This document shows positions 54,364 to 62,510 of a DNA stretch of 64,000 nucleotides, one piece after another. Positions within the stretch are counted from its first letter, which is position 1, and each line of letters starts with the position of its first letter. The DNA comes from Flagellimonas onchidii (GTDB lineage: Bacteria > Bacteroidota > Bacteroidia > Flavobacteriales > Flavobacteriaceae). Location of the stretch: contig NZ_SRXX01000002.1 of the NCBI RefSeq assembly GCF_004804315.1, positions 1-64,000 on the forward strand, given 5' to 3'. The notes beneath the pieces are model-generated. The model ran no database searches and had not been told where the DNA came from. It worked only from the letters and a program-made list of their open reading frames with translations. Position numbers and translations under genes: made by a program.

Positions 54364-54782
54364 TACTTCCTATTTTTGTTAAAATTAATCTGGGGTACAA
54401 TCTTTTCCGCAGAACGGCCAACAACATAACCGCCTATACCTATCATCAACAAATCCCAGAACGGCCTATCCAATTGGGGAAGTTCTGGAAGTTCTGGATT
54501 GAAGGACTTTATAACAGGATAAAGGAAGTATTGAAAAACAACGACCAAGGCAAAGGCCAACATGACAATAGGCCTCCACGAACGTTGTAGACCATTGCCC
54601 TTTGCCTCCTCCTCTATTATGGCAGCCTTTAACTTATCGGACTCCAAGGAATGCTGCAAAATCATGTTTACAAGACGATTCCTTAATACGTCCCTTTCCT
54701 CTTTTGTCGTCACAACATCATCAATAATGCTACCCACATCCTTGATAATGCCACCCCTCAACCATTCCAAGAGCTTTTTCAT
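54363..54782 (-). CDS. holin-like membrane protein (GTA_holin_3TM type)
   Basis: This 139-residue protein has a charged N-terminal coiled half (KEERDVLRNRLVNMILQHSLES, GLQRSWRPIVML) and two membrane helices. It ends with IGGYVVGRSAEKIVPQINF, the closing motif of the three-TM holin family seen in gene-transfer agents and many phages. It may permeabilise the inner membrane for lysis, together with the M15 endolysin encoded 600 bases upstream. Confidence 0.72.
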   Translation of the reverse strand: MKKLLEWLRGGIIKDVGSIIDDVVTTKEERDVLRNRLVNMILQHSLESDKLKAAIIEEEAKGNGLQRSWRPIVMLAFALVVVFQYFLYPVIKSFNPELPELPQLDRPFWDLLMIGIGGYVVGRSAEKIVPQINFNKNRK

Positions 54783-54822
54783 AATTAGAAATTTAAAATA
54801 TTCCCTATGTACAACAACTTAA

Positions 54823-55026
54823 TTACTTTCTAACGTACACTGAATAAGAAAAGCCTTTGCTCTTAAACGTATGTACTTTCCTATGATGGTTTCTACCAAT
54901 TCGCCAAAAATAAAAATTGGAATACACCCATTTTTTATTTTTAAAAAGCGCAATATCTATATTACGACCTTTTGAATCCCTTTTTAAGAGAACATCTCCA
55001 TTACGCCAAGCTCTTTTCTTTGCCAT
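54823..55026 (-). CDS. small, strongly basic prophage protein of 67 residues
   Basis: MAKKRAWRNGDVLLKRDSKGRN and a tail FKSKGFSYSVYVRK give a very high Lys/Arg content with aromatics, typical of nucleic-acid-binding virion proteins. It shares a base with the preceding gene (TAATG-type overlap). Confidence 0.6.
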   Translation of the reverse strand: MAKKRAWRNGDVLLKRDSKGRNIDIALFKNKKWVYSNFYFWRIGRNHHRKVHTFKSKGFSYSVYVRK

Positions 55027-55226
55027 TATCCTAAATGATAAACTTTTGCGTTATATCTCTTTGACCAATACTTTCTCAAGACCTTCCAACGTTTGAAATA
55101 ACGTTGCGCAGCAGCCTTGGACACCTTACGCTTTGAATTCCTTCCAAGCACATAATATCCGTACTTGTTCCACATTACTTTGACCTTTGCGCCGTAACGC
55201 CTTTTTTGGTATCGTCTAGAAGCCAT
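55026..55226 (-). CDS. small, strongly basic prophage protein of 66 residues
   Basis: MASRRYQKRRYGAKVKVMW... ends in KRYNAKVYHLG. It is rich in Lys, Arg, Tyr and Trp, as in packaged DNA-binding virion proteins. It resembles the next gene downstream in composition and is coupled to it at base 55026. Confidence 0.6.
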   Translation of the reverse strand: MASRRYQKRRYGAKVKVMWNKYGYYVLGRNSKRKVSKAAAQRYFKRWKVLRKYWSKRYNAKVYHLG

Positions 55227-55231
55227 AAAAC

Positions 55232-55384
55232 CTATTTTTTAGGGTAATTCTTAATCTTTACTATGATATAAATAACCATGACCACAGTTAGGATACATTG
55301 CAAAATCTGCCCTACAATGTTCCAGTTTGACAGATTCCAAATAGAAGCGGAAAAATAACCGCCGTAAACCTTTATATATTCCAT
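55232..55384 (-). CDS. small prophage membrane protein of 50 residues
   Basis: MEYIKVYGGYFSAS... has a polar N-terminus, a single strong membrane helix (ILTVVMVIYIIV) and a basic tail (KIKNYPKK). It was found by reading the gap between the endolysin and the basic-protein genes. It may be a virion membrane protein. Confidence 0.5.
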   Translation of the reverse strand: MEYIKVYGGYFSASIWNLSNWNIVGQILQCILTVVMVIYIIVKIKNYPKK

Positions 55385-55405
55385 AGATGAACCTAAACGA
55401 ACCAT

Positions 55406-55885
55406 TTACAACCTGTTTACAATCCAAGTGAGAACCGCCATTATAATAGTACCTTCTATAGCACCTGCGGTCTTGTCAACTATATCAGGTTCATCTTTTT
55501 TTTTTGTTGCATCCCATCGGCTCTTGTACCCTCTCATGTCATAATGTACACGATTGGAATAAAGACCCAGACCACCTTCGGGAACCTTTCCCTGTGAAAT
55601 CATCGTTTCAATTCCATCGTACATCTGTTTTGCGGTAAGCCCCGCCACCTTGAAATCGGCAGCCTTTCCCTTTGTATGGGTGCTATTGGGAACAGCGCCC
55701 GAAACCGTCGCATTATGTTCTGGACTCCTATAACCGCTCGTAATCGTTATAGGCCTGCCAAACTCGTTGCGCATGACCTGTAATACCTTCGCCAACTTGA
55801 TGATATTGTTCATCACATGGATAGGCATCTTTGCACCGTCCCTGCTCTGGAATTCAGATAAATCAAAGTTTTCAGTCAACACCAT
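55406..55885 (-). CDS. M15 family peptidase (endolysin) with C-terminal anchor
   Basis: This 159-residue D,D-carboxypeptidase-like (Peptidase_M15A) enzyme cleaves peptidoglycan cross-links. The zinc-site motif is SGYRSPEHNATVSGAVPNS with HTKGKAADF after it (His and Asp), and the second His is in RVHYDMRG. It ends with a hydrophobic helix (GTIIMAVLTWIVNRL), which may anchor it to the membrane. The ATG at 55885 is preferred; the frame is open to 55924 but that overlaps the upstream gene. Similar endolysins are found in FLiP-like phages. Confidence 0.85.
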   Translation of the reverse strand: MVLTENFDLSEFQSRDGAKMPIHVMNNIIKLAKVLQVMRNEFGRPITITSGYRSPEHNATVSGAVPNSTHTKGKAADFKVAGLTAKQMYDGIETMISQGKVPEGGLGLYSNRVHYDMRGYKSRWDATKKKDEPDIVDKTAGAIEGTIIMAVLTWIVNRL

Positions 55886-56081
55886 TGCCCAACCTTTTTT
55901 TAAGTGAACGATACTTCCTAACAATCCTATCCCTTCTCATCCTGTTGTCCTGCCAGTTGCGAACGATGACCACAAGCCCGATTATCGGGCTTGCAGCTAC
56001 CGAACAAAACAGAAAGACAGCAATCAAGGCAGCTACAAAAGGTATGCACCACGTAGCCAAAATCATTTTTGTTGGTTTCAT
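55872..56081 (-). CDS. small prophage protein with two membrane helices, 69 residues
   Basis: MKPTKMILATWCIPFVAALI gives helix 1 and VAASPIIGLVVIV helix 2, followed by a basic tail (NRMRRDRIVRKYRSLKKRL). The ATG at 56081 is preferred over 56120 because the latter adds a charged, non-conserved N-terminus. Its stop overlaps the endolysin start. It may be a holin-like or membrane-remodelling protein. Confidence 0.6.
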   Translation of the reverse strand: MKPTKMILATWCIPFVAALIAVFLFCSVAASPIIGLVVIVRNWQDNRMRRDRIVRKYRSLKKRLGNGVD

Positions 56082-56094
56082 TTTTTTGTTTTTA

Positions 56095-56532
56095 TCAAAT
56101 TGGCAGAATTGGATTGGCACGCCTCAATTCTGATTGTTCCCTGGCCGAAAGCTCAGCCCTGAGCCAGTAAATCAAATCACGTTCGGGATTGCCAAAGAGC
56201 CAACCTCCCTCACCACCAAGGATATCATCCCTTCTGACCTTTCCGAAGTGTTTATAAATCTTCTTGAAACCAGACAAGGAAACAGTACCGAGCAGCCTAA
56301 TCACCTCATTGCCACTTGAGCCACCAAGACCGCCGAACTCTTTCATCAAACCTTGGGCTATAGAATTAGCCTCCAAATCGGTCAACTCACTATCAGCCTC
56401 GTCTATATCATCAAAAATCCTTGCCTCTTTGCTCTTTCCAGTAAAAAAGAGCATAATGGAACCCCAAGAAATTGCAATAGCGACAATCACCCATATCCAA
56501 TATTTTGAAAACAACCTAGAAGCAGCAACCAT
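56095..56532 (-). CDS. prophage membrane protein of 145 residues with a globular domain
   Basis: An N-terminal membrane helix (WIWVIVAIAISWGSIMLFF) is followed by a helical domain of about 110 residues with DLEANSIAQGLMKEFGG, LGTVSLSGFKKIYKHFGKV and a closing DLIYWLRAELSAREQSELRR. The repeated helix pattern resembles annexin-like repeats seen in some phage membrane proteins, but this is uncertain. It overlaps the upstream gene by 17 bases. It may be a virion protein bridging membrane and capsid. Confidence 0.55.
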   Translation of the reverse strand: MVAASRLFSKYWIWVIVAIAISWGSIMLFFTGKSKEARIFDDIDEADSELTDLEANSIAQGLMKEFGGLGGSSGNEVIRLLGTVSLSGFKKIYKHFGKVRRDDILGGEGGWLFGNPERDLIYWLRAELSAREQSELRRANPILPI

Positions 56533-56806
56533 TTTCAGTAGATATAACGGGTTTCAGATTGTACGTTTTAACAGGACTCTTTGAACTCTTGGGAACAACA
56601 GAACCCATAGACTTTACCAAACCACTCTTTATCGGGGAAACTTTGGAGGCTATTGCATCCAAATCACCATCAGTCCCGAACTTGCCAAAATCGCCCTTGC
56701 CGATTTCTACGTCGCCAACTGGTTTCTTTTTGAACGAGAAAAGCAGCAGGGCAGCCAATAGACCCAAAACGGCCATCATCTTATTTTTGTTACGAGAATG
56801 AGACAT
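56516..56806 (-). CDS. prophage protein of 96 residues with an N-terminal membrane helix
   Basis: MSHSRNKNKMMAVLGLLAALLLFSF forms a membrane helix after a basic stretch. The rest (KKKPVGDVEIGKGDFGKFG, KVSPIKSGLVKSMGSVV) is polar and flexible, ending in CCF. It resembles small virion membrane proteins in composition. The family is unknown. Confidence 0.55.
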   Translation of the reverse strand: MSHSRNKNKMMAVLGLLAALLLFSFKKKPVGDVEIGKGDFGKFGTDGDLDAIASKVSPIKSGLVKSMGSVVPKSSKSPVKTYNLKPVISTENGCCF

Positions 56807-56881
56807 ACAAAACAGATTTTAAAAACCCCTCCTCACTTTTTAGCTCAGAGGGGAAACTTAAATAAAAACCAACCAAACAGT

Positions 56882-57079
56882 TTATCTTAACTTACGGAAA
56901 GACACACCACGCTTTCCGCGTACCCGTTTTTTTGCGGAAGCCTTGGTGAATGAACTTCCGATACGCCTACCATTGGCATAAATACCGTATCTAGGTCTTC
57001 TCTTGCGCCTACCGTTACTGGATTTTCCCAATCCAAATATGTTGGCAACACTCAAACCAATATTTTTTACATCAACCAT
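56882..57079 (-). CDS. small, strongly basic prophage protein of 65 residues
   Basis: MVDVKNIGLSVANIFGLGKSSNGRRKRRP is a short hydrophobic start, followed by a dense Arg/Lys region (KKRVRGKRGVSFRKLR). Such a mixed peptide would bind both membrane and DNA, as virion proteins of membrane-containing phages often do. Confidence 0.58.
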   Translation of the reverse strand: MVDVKNIGLSVANIFGLGKSSNGRRKRRPRYGIYANGRRIGSSFTKASAKKRVRGKRGVSFRKLR

Positions 57080-57084
57080 AATGA

Positions 57085-57792
57085 TTATTTAATGAATTTT
57101 CTAACAAGCATGAAAGCACCAAGACCCAAGGCCAACATTGAACCACCACCAGAGGAACCACCCGTAAAATCGGAGAGAACAGACCTTTTGGACAGCCTGA
57201 ACTGCGGAACGGTCTTGTTGTACTTTTTACCCCTTCCATTGGGGTATCTTGAAAAAGTAACTGTTTTAGAATACGTTGTCACGTCATAGCCCATTTCACT
57301 CAAAGAAGCCTTTGCCGTAGCCTGTATTTCAGGTATGTAAGCATCCGTACCTTCTTCCAGTTTTTTCAACCCCCTCAAAGTACAGTCTTTAGCCGTATCA
57401 TACCGCCAACCTATCCACCCATAGAGGGGAACACCCGTTACCGATACTTGCCACATGTCATGTGCGAAGGCATCATTTATACGCTTTTCAAGACCTTCAT
57501 CCTTTCCATTGAAAACGGCAGCAACCGACATTGCCATGTTTTCCATCCATTGTGGCAGCTCGTTCTTCGCTCTTGAAGGTGTCCAAGTGGAGTTCCAACA
57601 ATCAAAACCATCCTTTAACTGACCAATGGTCTTCGAGAACACTTGTCCAGAAACAAGCTTTTGGAACATGGGCAAGACAGTGGAAATAACACTAACGGTA
57701 GGACTGAGCTTTCCCAGAACACCCGTTGGCTTTGGTTTGATACCGCCACCCGTGGGCATGATTCCCATATTTCTTCTTGGAGGTGCGTACAT
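57085..57792 (-). CDS. prophage protein of 235 residues with a C-terminal membrane helix
   Basis: A Pro/Gly-rich N-terminus is followed by a helical core (DGFDCWNSTWTPSRAKNELPQWMENMAMSV, with a Trp-rich patch), a beta part (YSKTVTFSRYPNGRGKKYNKTV) and a C-terminal helix SMLALGLGAFMLVRKFIK. The ATG at 57792 replaces a TTG at 57798. A single tail anchor suggests a virion membrane or lysis protein. Function unknown. Confidence 0.55.
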   Translation of the reverse strand: MYAPPRRNMGIMPTGGGIKPKPTGVLGKLSPTVSVISTVLPMFQKLVSGQVFSKTIGQLKDGFDCWNSTWTPSRAKNELPQWMENMAMSVAAVFNGKDEGLEKRINDAFAHDMWQVSVTGVPLYGWIGWRYDTAKDCTLRGLKKLEEGTDAYIPEIQATAKASLSEMGYDVTTYSKTVTFSRYPNGRGKKYNKTVPQFRLSKRSVLSDFTGGSSGGGSMLALGLGAFMLVRKFIK

Positions 57793-57808
57793 TGTCAATT
57801 ATTTTTTT

Positions 57809-58069
57809 TTAATCATCCTCAAAAGGGTCGTCATTATCGCTAATCATATCCTTGAACCAACGAACAAGGAAAAAGAAGCCGAACATGCACGCCATGCGCA
57901 TAAAAACACCTTGGTGCAATTTACCGTACATGGCCTTTATCTTGTTATCGCTCGTAGGTGTAGCCTCTGCTTCCCAAGCCTTTATATCGACCAACATTGT
58001 TTGACGTTCCTCAGTACTTGACAGATTGAAGTGCGATGCAACCTTAAGGAGCAATTGTAAAACAGTCAT
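57809..58069 (-). CDS. prophage protein of 86 residues with a membrane helix
   Basis: A helical N-terminal half (LLLKVASHFNLSSTEERQTML), a hydrophobic segment near residues 53-72 (VFMRMACMFGFFFLVRW) and an acidic tail ending in DDPFEDD. It lies 40 bases after the capsid candidate gene. It is probably a virion-associated membrane protein. Confidence 0.55.
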   Translation of the reverse strand: MTVLQLLLKVASHFNLSSTEERQTMLVDIKAWEAEATPTSDNKIKAMYGKLHQGVFMRMACMFGFFFLVRWFKDMISDNDDPFEDD

Positions 58070-58108
58070 AAAATTGATTTTTATTAAGAAAAACAGTTGG
58101 AAAGGCCT

Positions 58109-58903
58109 CTAAATCGAGACCTTTCTAACTATCATAATTTTTGCATCGTCCTCAGCAGCTTTGGTTAGCTTACCTCGAAGCGTGACACCATGTATAGGCA
58201 TATCCCCCGCATATAGCACCATGTCCTCAATGTCACTTTCCGGATTGTTGTTGAAGTAATCAATGTTCTCCAATTCCAAAAGTTCTTTTGAAACATTTTT
58301 GATATAATCACCCTCACCAGTCAACTCTATACCATCAAATTTTGCCTTTGTTGAGTCAAAGTAGTTGGCAGACCTATCCGTTACGGCAACAATCTTGATT
58401 ATGTTATCCTTCAACGACTCCGTGATATTGGTCTGACCCGAAGGAATACCGATACTATCCACAATACAGATAGGAGTCTGATAGCCCGCTGCGGGGATGG
58501 ACTCGACAGAAATTGAGCTATGACTCACACTCAAAGAGGTGTAAGAGGTATTTTGCGCTCTAATCTCAACTGTCAATTTATCGGCCCCCCTCAACTCTAG
58601 GACACCATCAAAATCAATCTTAAACTTGTTTGTAGAACCATAATCCTTGAGCCATTGCTCATAAGATGGTGTCTGGGCATAAAGAGCTAATAGATAATCC
58701 GCTAAATAGCCATTATGGATAATCTCAGGTTTGGCACCAGAACGCTCAAGGGTTATATCAATCCCTATTTTCTGTAGGTCGGCAATCACCGCCTTTGTGG
58801 AACCATCTGATTGAAGGGCTGTAACGGTCAAACTTATACCGCTTACCCTTTCGTTTTGTACTACCAGTCTATCCAACTGGTTAAAAGGAATGTTCTTTTG
58901 CAT
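58109..58903 (-). CDS. candidate major capsid protein, double jelly-roll type
   Basis: This 264-residue, strongly beta-stranded protein has no signal peptide or membrane helix. Features expected of small double-jelly-roll capsid proteins are present: alternating polar strands in two similar halves, FDGVLELRGADKLTVEIRA (about 99-117) in the first, and a second half beginning near GYQTPICIVDS, with a similar length to PM2 P2 (about 270 residues). It lies in the middle of the structural gene block. No other protein in the element is large and beta-rich enough to be a capsid protein. Assignment rests on pattern and context, not on a match I could run. Confidence 0.55.
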   Translation of the reverse strand: MQKNIPFNQLDRLVVQNERVSGISLTVTALQSDGSTKAVIADLQKIGIDITLERSGAKPEIIHNGYLADYLLALYAQTPSYEQWLKDYGSTNKFKIDFDGVLELRGADKLTVEIRAQNTSYTSLSVSHSSISVESIPAAGYQTPICIVDSIGIPSGQTNITESLKDNIIKIVAVTDRSANYFDSTKAKFDGIELTGEGDYIKNVSKELLELENIDYFNNNPESDIEDMVLYAGDMPIHGVTLRGKLTKAAEDDAKIMIVRKVSI

Positions 58904-58920
58904 TACTTACCAGTTTTAGA

Positions 58921-59073
58921 TTACTTAGCTTTTTCCAAAGTGTCAACAACTTGTTTCAAACCCGCCGTTTTCTTTGCAAAGCCCAATATTTTTTCGTGAA
59001 ATACAGCAGCTACAAGAGTAACGGCTGCAAGTGCGAGCCAACCCAGATAACTTCTTTTTTTGCGTGTAGCCAT
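58921..59073 (-). CDS. small prophage membrane protein of 50 residues
   Basis: MATRKKRSYLGWLALAAVTLVAAVF starts with a basic stretch and a membrane helix and ends with a charged helix (KQVVDTLEKAK). The ATG at 59073 is chosen because the longer frame to 59148 gives an unlikely leader. It lies just before the capsid candidate gene and is probably a virion protein. Confidence 0.55.
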   Translation of the reverse strand: MATRKKRSYLGWLALAAVTLVAAVFHEKILGFAKKTAGLKQVVDTLEKAK

Positions 59074-59148
59074 ATCGACCTTATTTTTTTTTAAATCGTT
59101 TGACAACAACTTATACCAGAAAAAAGAAAAAGGTGATTTTGGTACCAA

Positions 59149-59319
59149 CTATTTAGGAACGACCCTTGAGGAGAATTTCAATCTCCTGTATTCTGCATAC
59201 ATCGAAATGAGAAACTTTAAGGCCTTTGTATCGGTGTCTATACTTTCCATTTTCTTGATGTTGTCCAATTCATTGGAATGAACCTTTGAATCAAGCCTAA
59301 TCCTTCTTTGTCTAGCCAT
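59149..59319 (-). CDS. small basic prophage protein of 56 residues
   Basis: MARQRRIRLDSKVHSNELDN is followed by a helix and a basic end (YRRLKFSSRVVPK). Its start overlaps the stop of the Rep gene by 8 bases, which fits translational coupling. It was found by reading the spacer downstream of Rep. It may be a DNA-binding accessory of Rep. Confidence 0.5.
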   Translation of the reverse strand: MARQRRIRLDSKVHSNELDNIKKMESIDTDTKALKFLISMYAEYRRLKFSSRVVPK

Positions 59320-61348
59320 AATAGGAATGGTTCTTACTTACGTAAAACTTTTGGTAATAACCCACATCCTGTAGGTTTGCATACATCTTACCCCAATCCG
59401 TACATGTCTGTATAGGGACTGGTTCAATCCTAGCCTGTTCGGAAATACCGAACTTCTTCAAATCCTTCATATATCGTGACCATTGCGAATCTGAAACCTT
59501 TAAGCCCTTTCTAATCATCCTCAATGATTTACCCCTTTTCATCTGCTCATTTATCGCAATCATCACCATAGGCCTAATCTTTTTCATTCCCATTTCAACC
59601 TTTTGTTTCTGACCTAATAACTGGCTTGCCTTGGTAATTAGGACATTGCCTTTTATCCTTTGCTTTCCATTGGAAGTATAAATCAAGTAGTGGTACTTTT
59701 CGTCATACTCATTTATCCTTCTTTCAGCTTCAGCATTGTAATTGTTTATCCGATTTTCCAAATCGTCATCAGGATTGATTGAATGCACCTGATAATGCTC
59801 ACAGATGTTCTTAAAATGGACGACAGCCCATTTTAATATATCATTGGAAAAAGTACCAATATCCTTATCGTGCAGCAACGTATTTTTCAGACCGAAAGAG
59901 GATATCCTATAAAAATCCTTTGCTGCGTTGTAATCAACGTTCCCTTTCTTTTCAAACCTTTTCAATATAGGGGACGTTTCCAAAAACAAATGAACCTTCC
60001 TATTTAGATAGGCGTTCATCATCTTATGGTTTTTATGCTCTTTATAAGTAGGCTCGTTCCCCTTGTTCCTTGAATCCTTGTCCGACTTGGTTCTTTTAAA
60101 AGCCAGATAAGAAGCGTTGTGTATATCGCAATCCTTTCTAAATACCTTATGTTTATAATAGTAGGAAAACCATTGATTTTTCAGGGAAAGCTCATAACGA
60201 AGAACCAAATCCATCTTCTTTTTGAAAAAATCGACCTTGTAAGGCATTGCCCTGTACAGTCTAGAGGCAAAACGAAGTGTTTTTCCGTCATAGTTTTCGC
60301 GTGAAAACTTCCCATCGGCCATCTCTTTCAAAATCTCCAACATTTCAGACCTGATAGATTTTACAACATCGGTCTTTTTCAATCCCTCAAATCTCTGAGA
60401 GTCCAAATATTCATCCAACAACTGACTTCTTTTCTTGGATTCTTTGGAAAGATACCTTTTCAAAATCTTGTCCATCCATTTGCGGTTGACCTCCAAATGC
60501 TTCTTTAAATCCCCATCTTTTGAAATTGAATATTCCGTACCCTTATGGTAAATCTTAAAATAAGCACCGGTACTGGAATAATATTCCAAAGACGTGTTAT
60601 AGTCCCTAGGTGCCTTTTGGTTGCTCTTGTACCTGTTATGATTGATTGCCTTCAAGTGCTTCAAGTACCGCAATGCATCCTCTTTCGAGCCAAAATATTG
60701 GTTGAAGCACAAATCGACCCGTCTAACCTCTATGTAACGTTTGTTGAGCAATGCCTCCAACTGGAAATGATTGCACACATCATTTATAAAAGTGTCTATA
60801 AAACTATCAAGACGTTCATGTATGTATTTCTGCTGAAAGCCCCATGAATGCGCCTTCAAGAAATTGCCGTCATATAGGTTAGAATTTATCTGCGGAACGA
60901 ATTCAGCCAATGAATGCCCATAAAGATATTTTGGTACTGACATCTGAAAGTCTATATAGCCAGCACTTTCGTTAATCCTATAGGTAATCCCATTATAGGA
61001 ACTGGGAACCCTATACGTACCATTTATTGACATATTGACTTCCTTCACTTTCCTTTCGTCGGTAAAACGCATAACGTTCCTTGTCTGGTGGTGGTAATGG
61101 ACAACGGAAGAATTTTCATCAGTCAAAAAATCGTCGTCGTCCCTCCCCCCTATTTCGTGCGTCTCACGGGAAACCACCATTTGACGGGTCATGTACTTAC
61201 CCTTATAGTTCAACATCTTCTTATAAAGGTCGTTATGCTCAGGTACGGCATATCTTGTGAAATGGCCATTGGTAACAGCTATTTCATTCAAGGTGCCTTT
61301 TTTTGGGTCGTTGATACCGTACAATCTCAATTGAACGGTGTCAATCAT
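59312..61348 (-). CDS. rolling-circle replication initiator (gpII/Phage_CRI type)
   Basis: This 678-residue replication protein starts MIDTVQLRLYG. The central region has EVRRVDLCFNQYF (about 207-219) and LEYYSSTGAYFKIYHKGTEY (about 254-273), the pattern of filamentous-phage gpII and FLiP-type Rep proteins that nick DNA and start rolling-circle synthesis. The ATG at 61348 is chosen: 11 upstream residues are unlike the family and it overlaps the stop of the upstream gene (ATGATTGA). It is larger than gpII (about 410 residues), with a long C-terminal helical part. The catalytic Tyr could not be fixed with certainty. Confidence 0.78.
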   Translation of the reverse strand: MIDTVQLRLYGINDPKKGTLNEIAVTNGHFTRYAVPEHNDLYKKMLNYKGKYMTRQMVVSRETHEIGGRDDDDFLTDENSSVVHYHHQTRNVMRFTDERKVKEVNMSINGTYRVPSSYNGITYRINESAGYIDFQMSVPKYLYGHSLAEFVPQINSNLYDGNFLKAHSWGFQQKYIHERLDSFIDTFINDVCNHFQLEALLNKRYIEVRRVDLCFNQYFGSKEDALRYLKHLKAINHNRYKSNQKAPRDYNTSLEYYSSTGAYFKIYHKGTEYSISKDGDLKKHLEVNRKWMDKILKRYLSKESKKRSQLLDEYLDSQRFEGLKKTDVVKSIRSEMLEILKEMADGKFSRENYDGKTLRFASRLYRAMPYKVDFFKKKMDLVLRYELSLKNQWFSYYYKHKVFRKDCDIHNASYLAFKRTKSDKDSRNKGNEPTYKEHKNHKMMNAYLNRKVHLFLETSPILKRFEKKGNVDYNAAKDFYRISSFGLKNTLLHDKDIGTFSNDILKWAVVHFKNICEHYQVHSINPDDDLENRINNYNAEAERRINEYDEKYHYLIYTSNGKQRIKGNVLITKASQLLGQKQKVEMGMKKIRPMVMIAINEQMKRGKSLRMIRKGLKVSDSQWSRYMKDLKKFGISEQARIEPVPIQTCTDWGKMYANLQDVGYYQKFYVSKNHSYYG

Positions 61349-61556
61349 CCAGCAACGTTTTGTACCTATTGTAAAACTCAATGCAATCGCAAAGCCCCTT
61401 TGTTGAGTTCAACGGGTCAAAACTCCCGTTGTGGAACCTTTTCCAGGCATCCTTCACAATTCTTTTGGTGTCATCAATTGTTTTATCGATGCTGCAATAT
61501 CCGTGTATTAAATTGTGCATTTGCAGCCAAGCACTTTCTTTGACCAATTCAAACAT
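61341..61556 (-). CDS. small prophage protein of 71 residues upstream of Rep
   Basis: MFELVKESAWLQMHNLIHGYC is followed by charged helices (DDTKRIVKDAWKRFHNG) and ends CIEFYNRYKTLLDD. The ATG at 61556 is chosen because it overlaps the upstream stop by 8 bases (ATGTTTGA), and a start at 61640 would cross that gene. It is an early gene coupled to Rep. Function unknown. Confidence 0.55.
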   Translation of the reverse strand: MFELVKESAWLQMHNLIHGYCSIDKTIDDTKRIVKDAWKRFHNGSFDPLNSTKGLCDCIEFYNRYKTLLDD

Positions 61557-61944
61557 TTTCACAAGGTATTTCAAGTTGTTCGGCCTGTTTCTTTCTAAGT
61601 TTTTTTGATTCAACTTTTTTATCCCTATAGAAATCACCATAATACGAATTCCCAGAAAAAAGGAGAACGTCCCACTCCCTTTCTGTAGATTGGTTACTTA
61701 AAACGCCCGTAAGGGTCTGTAAATTCAAATCCATGCACAGATAAGCATAGATTTCAGGTATCTTGTGAAGTTCAAAAGTCCTTTTCCACACCAATCTGGC
61801 ATTTGAAAGGACTTCTTCCGTAAATGGTTGTCTTATCTGGTAGTCTTGACCTTCTTCATAAAAAGGTTTGGATGGCTTTATCAATATAAAAGCCCTTAAA
61901 TAATTATGATGCTGTTTGTCTGCGTATACTATGTTTGGGTTCAT
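61549..61944 (-). CDS. prophage protein of 131 residues, early operon
   Basis: A beta-rich protein with MNPNIVYADKQHHNYLRAFILI and a basic end (YRDKKVESKKLRKKQAEQLEIP). It overlaps both neighbours. It may be a Rep accessory or DNA-binding protein. No family is recognised. Confidence 0.5.
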   Translation of the reverse strand: MNPNIVYADKQHHNYLRAFILIKPSKPFYEEGQDYQIRQPFTEEVLSNARLVWKRTFELHKIPEIYAYLCMDLNLQTLTGVLSNQSTEREWDVLLFSGNSYYGDFYRDKKVESKKLRKKQAEQLEIPCENV

Positions 61945-62476
61945 TTTTTGTTTCGTCTAACGGATTAATAGTCTTTAATTCCGTCCTGTACGAAACCCCG
62001 TCAGTAAGTCCCCTTATATCGTTTGCATAACTGGACAAAACCAAATCATACATTTTCTGTAAAGGGTACAACTGAGCCAACATTACCTTTCTTTTGTTAA
62101 CTTGGGCATCCTTCTTCAAACAGTCCAACAAAGATTGAACACAATTGAAGGAAACGCGTATCTGGTTGAACTGGACATGGTTATCGCCTGCCAGATTACC
62201 ATATATGAAATAATAGGACTGTTCAAAGTCCTCTATGCATATCTTCAAATCACGCTTGGTCATAAGATTAAAGAACGGGTAATAAAGGTTTCTAATGGCA
62301 ACCAATTGGGACTGTATAGCCCCAAGAATTAGCACATTATCGTGTATGACATCCCGAAATTTCTTTATAAATGCCTTTGCTTGATTCTTGTTCCTGAACT
62401 TATGGGATACACCCCAATCTATGAATACGGAATACCTATTACGGTTAAAGGTAATATCAAACTTTAATTTGTCCAT
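61904..62476 (-). CDS. prophage protein of 190 residues, first gene of the long operon
   Basis: A helical protein with a basic-aromatic core (MDKLKFDITFNRNRYSVFIDW, RNLYYPFFNLMTKRDLKICI). Position directly after P3 and before Rep suggests an early role in replication or its control. No family is recognised. It overlaps the next gene by 41 bases. Confidence 0.55.
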   Translation of the reverse strand: MDKLKFDITFNRNRYSVFIDWGVSHKFRNKNQAKAFIKKFRDVIHDNVLILGAIQSQLVAIRNLYYPFFNLMTKRDLKICIEDFEQSYYFIYGNLAGDNHVQFNQIRVSFNCVQSLLDCLKKDAQVNKRKVMLAQLYPLQKMYDLVLSSYANDIRGLTDGVSYRTELKTINPLDETKNEPKHSIRRQTAS

Positions 62477-62510
62477 CGGTCGGTTTTTTAGGTAAATAAG
62501 ACAATTAAAG

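Noticed and set aside
50656..54590. Long + strand frames over the structural and lyase genes of the prophage (up to about 196 codons)
   Set aside because: They are antisense shadows of well-supported minus-strand genes with family motifs, and have odd composition (rich in Ile, Thr, Pro and Tyr).
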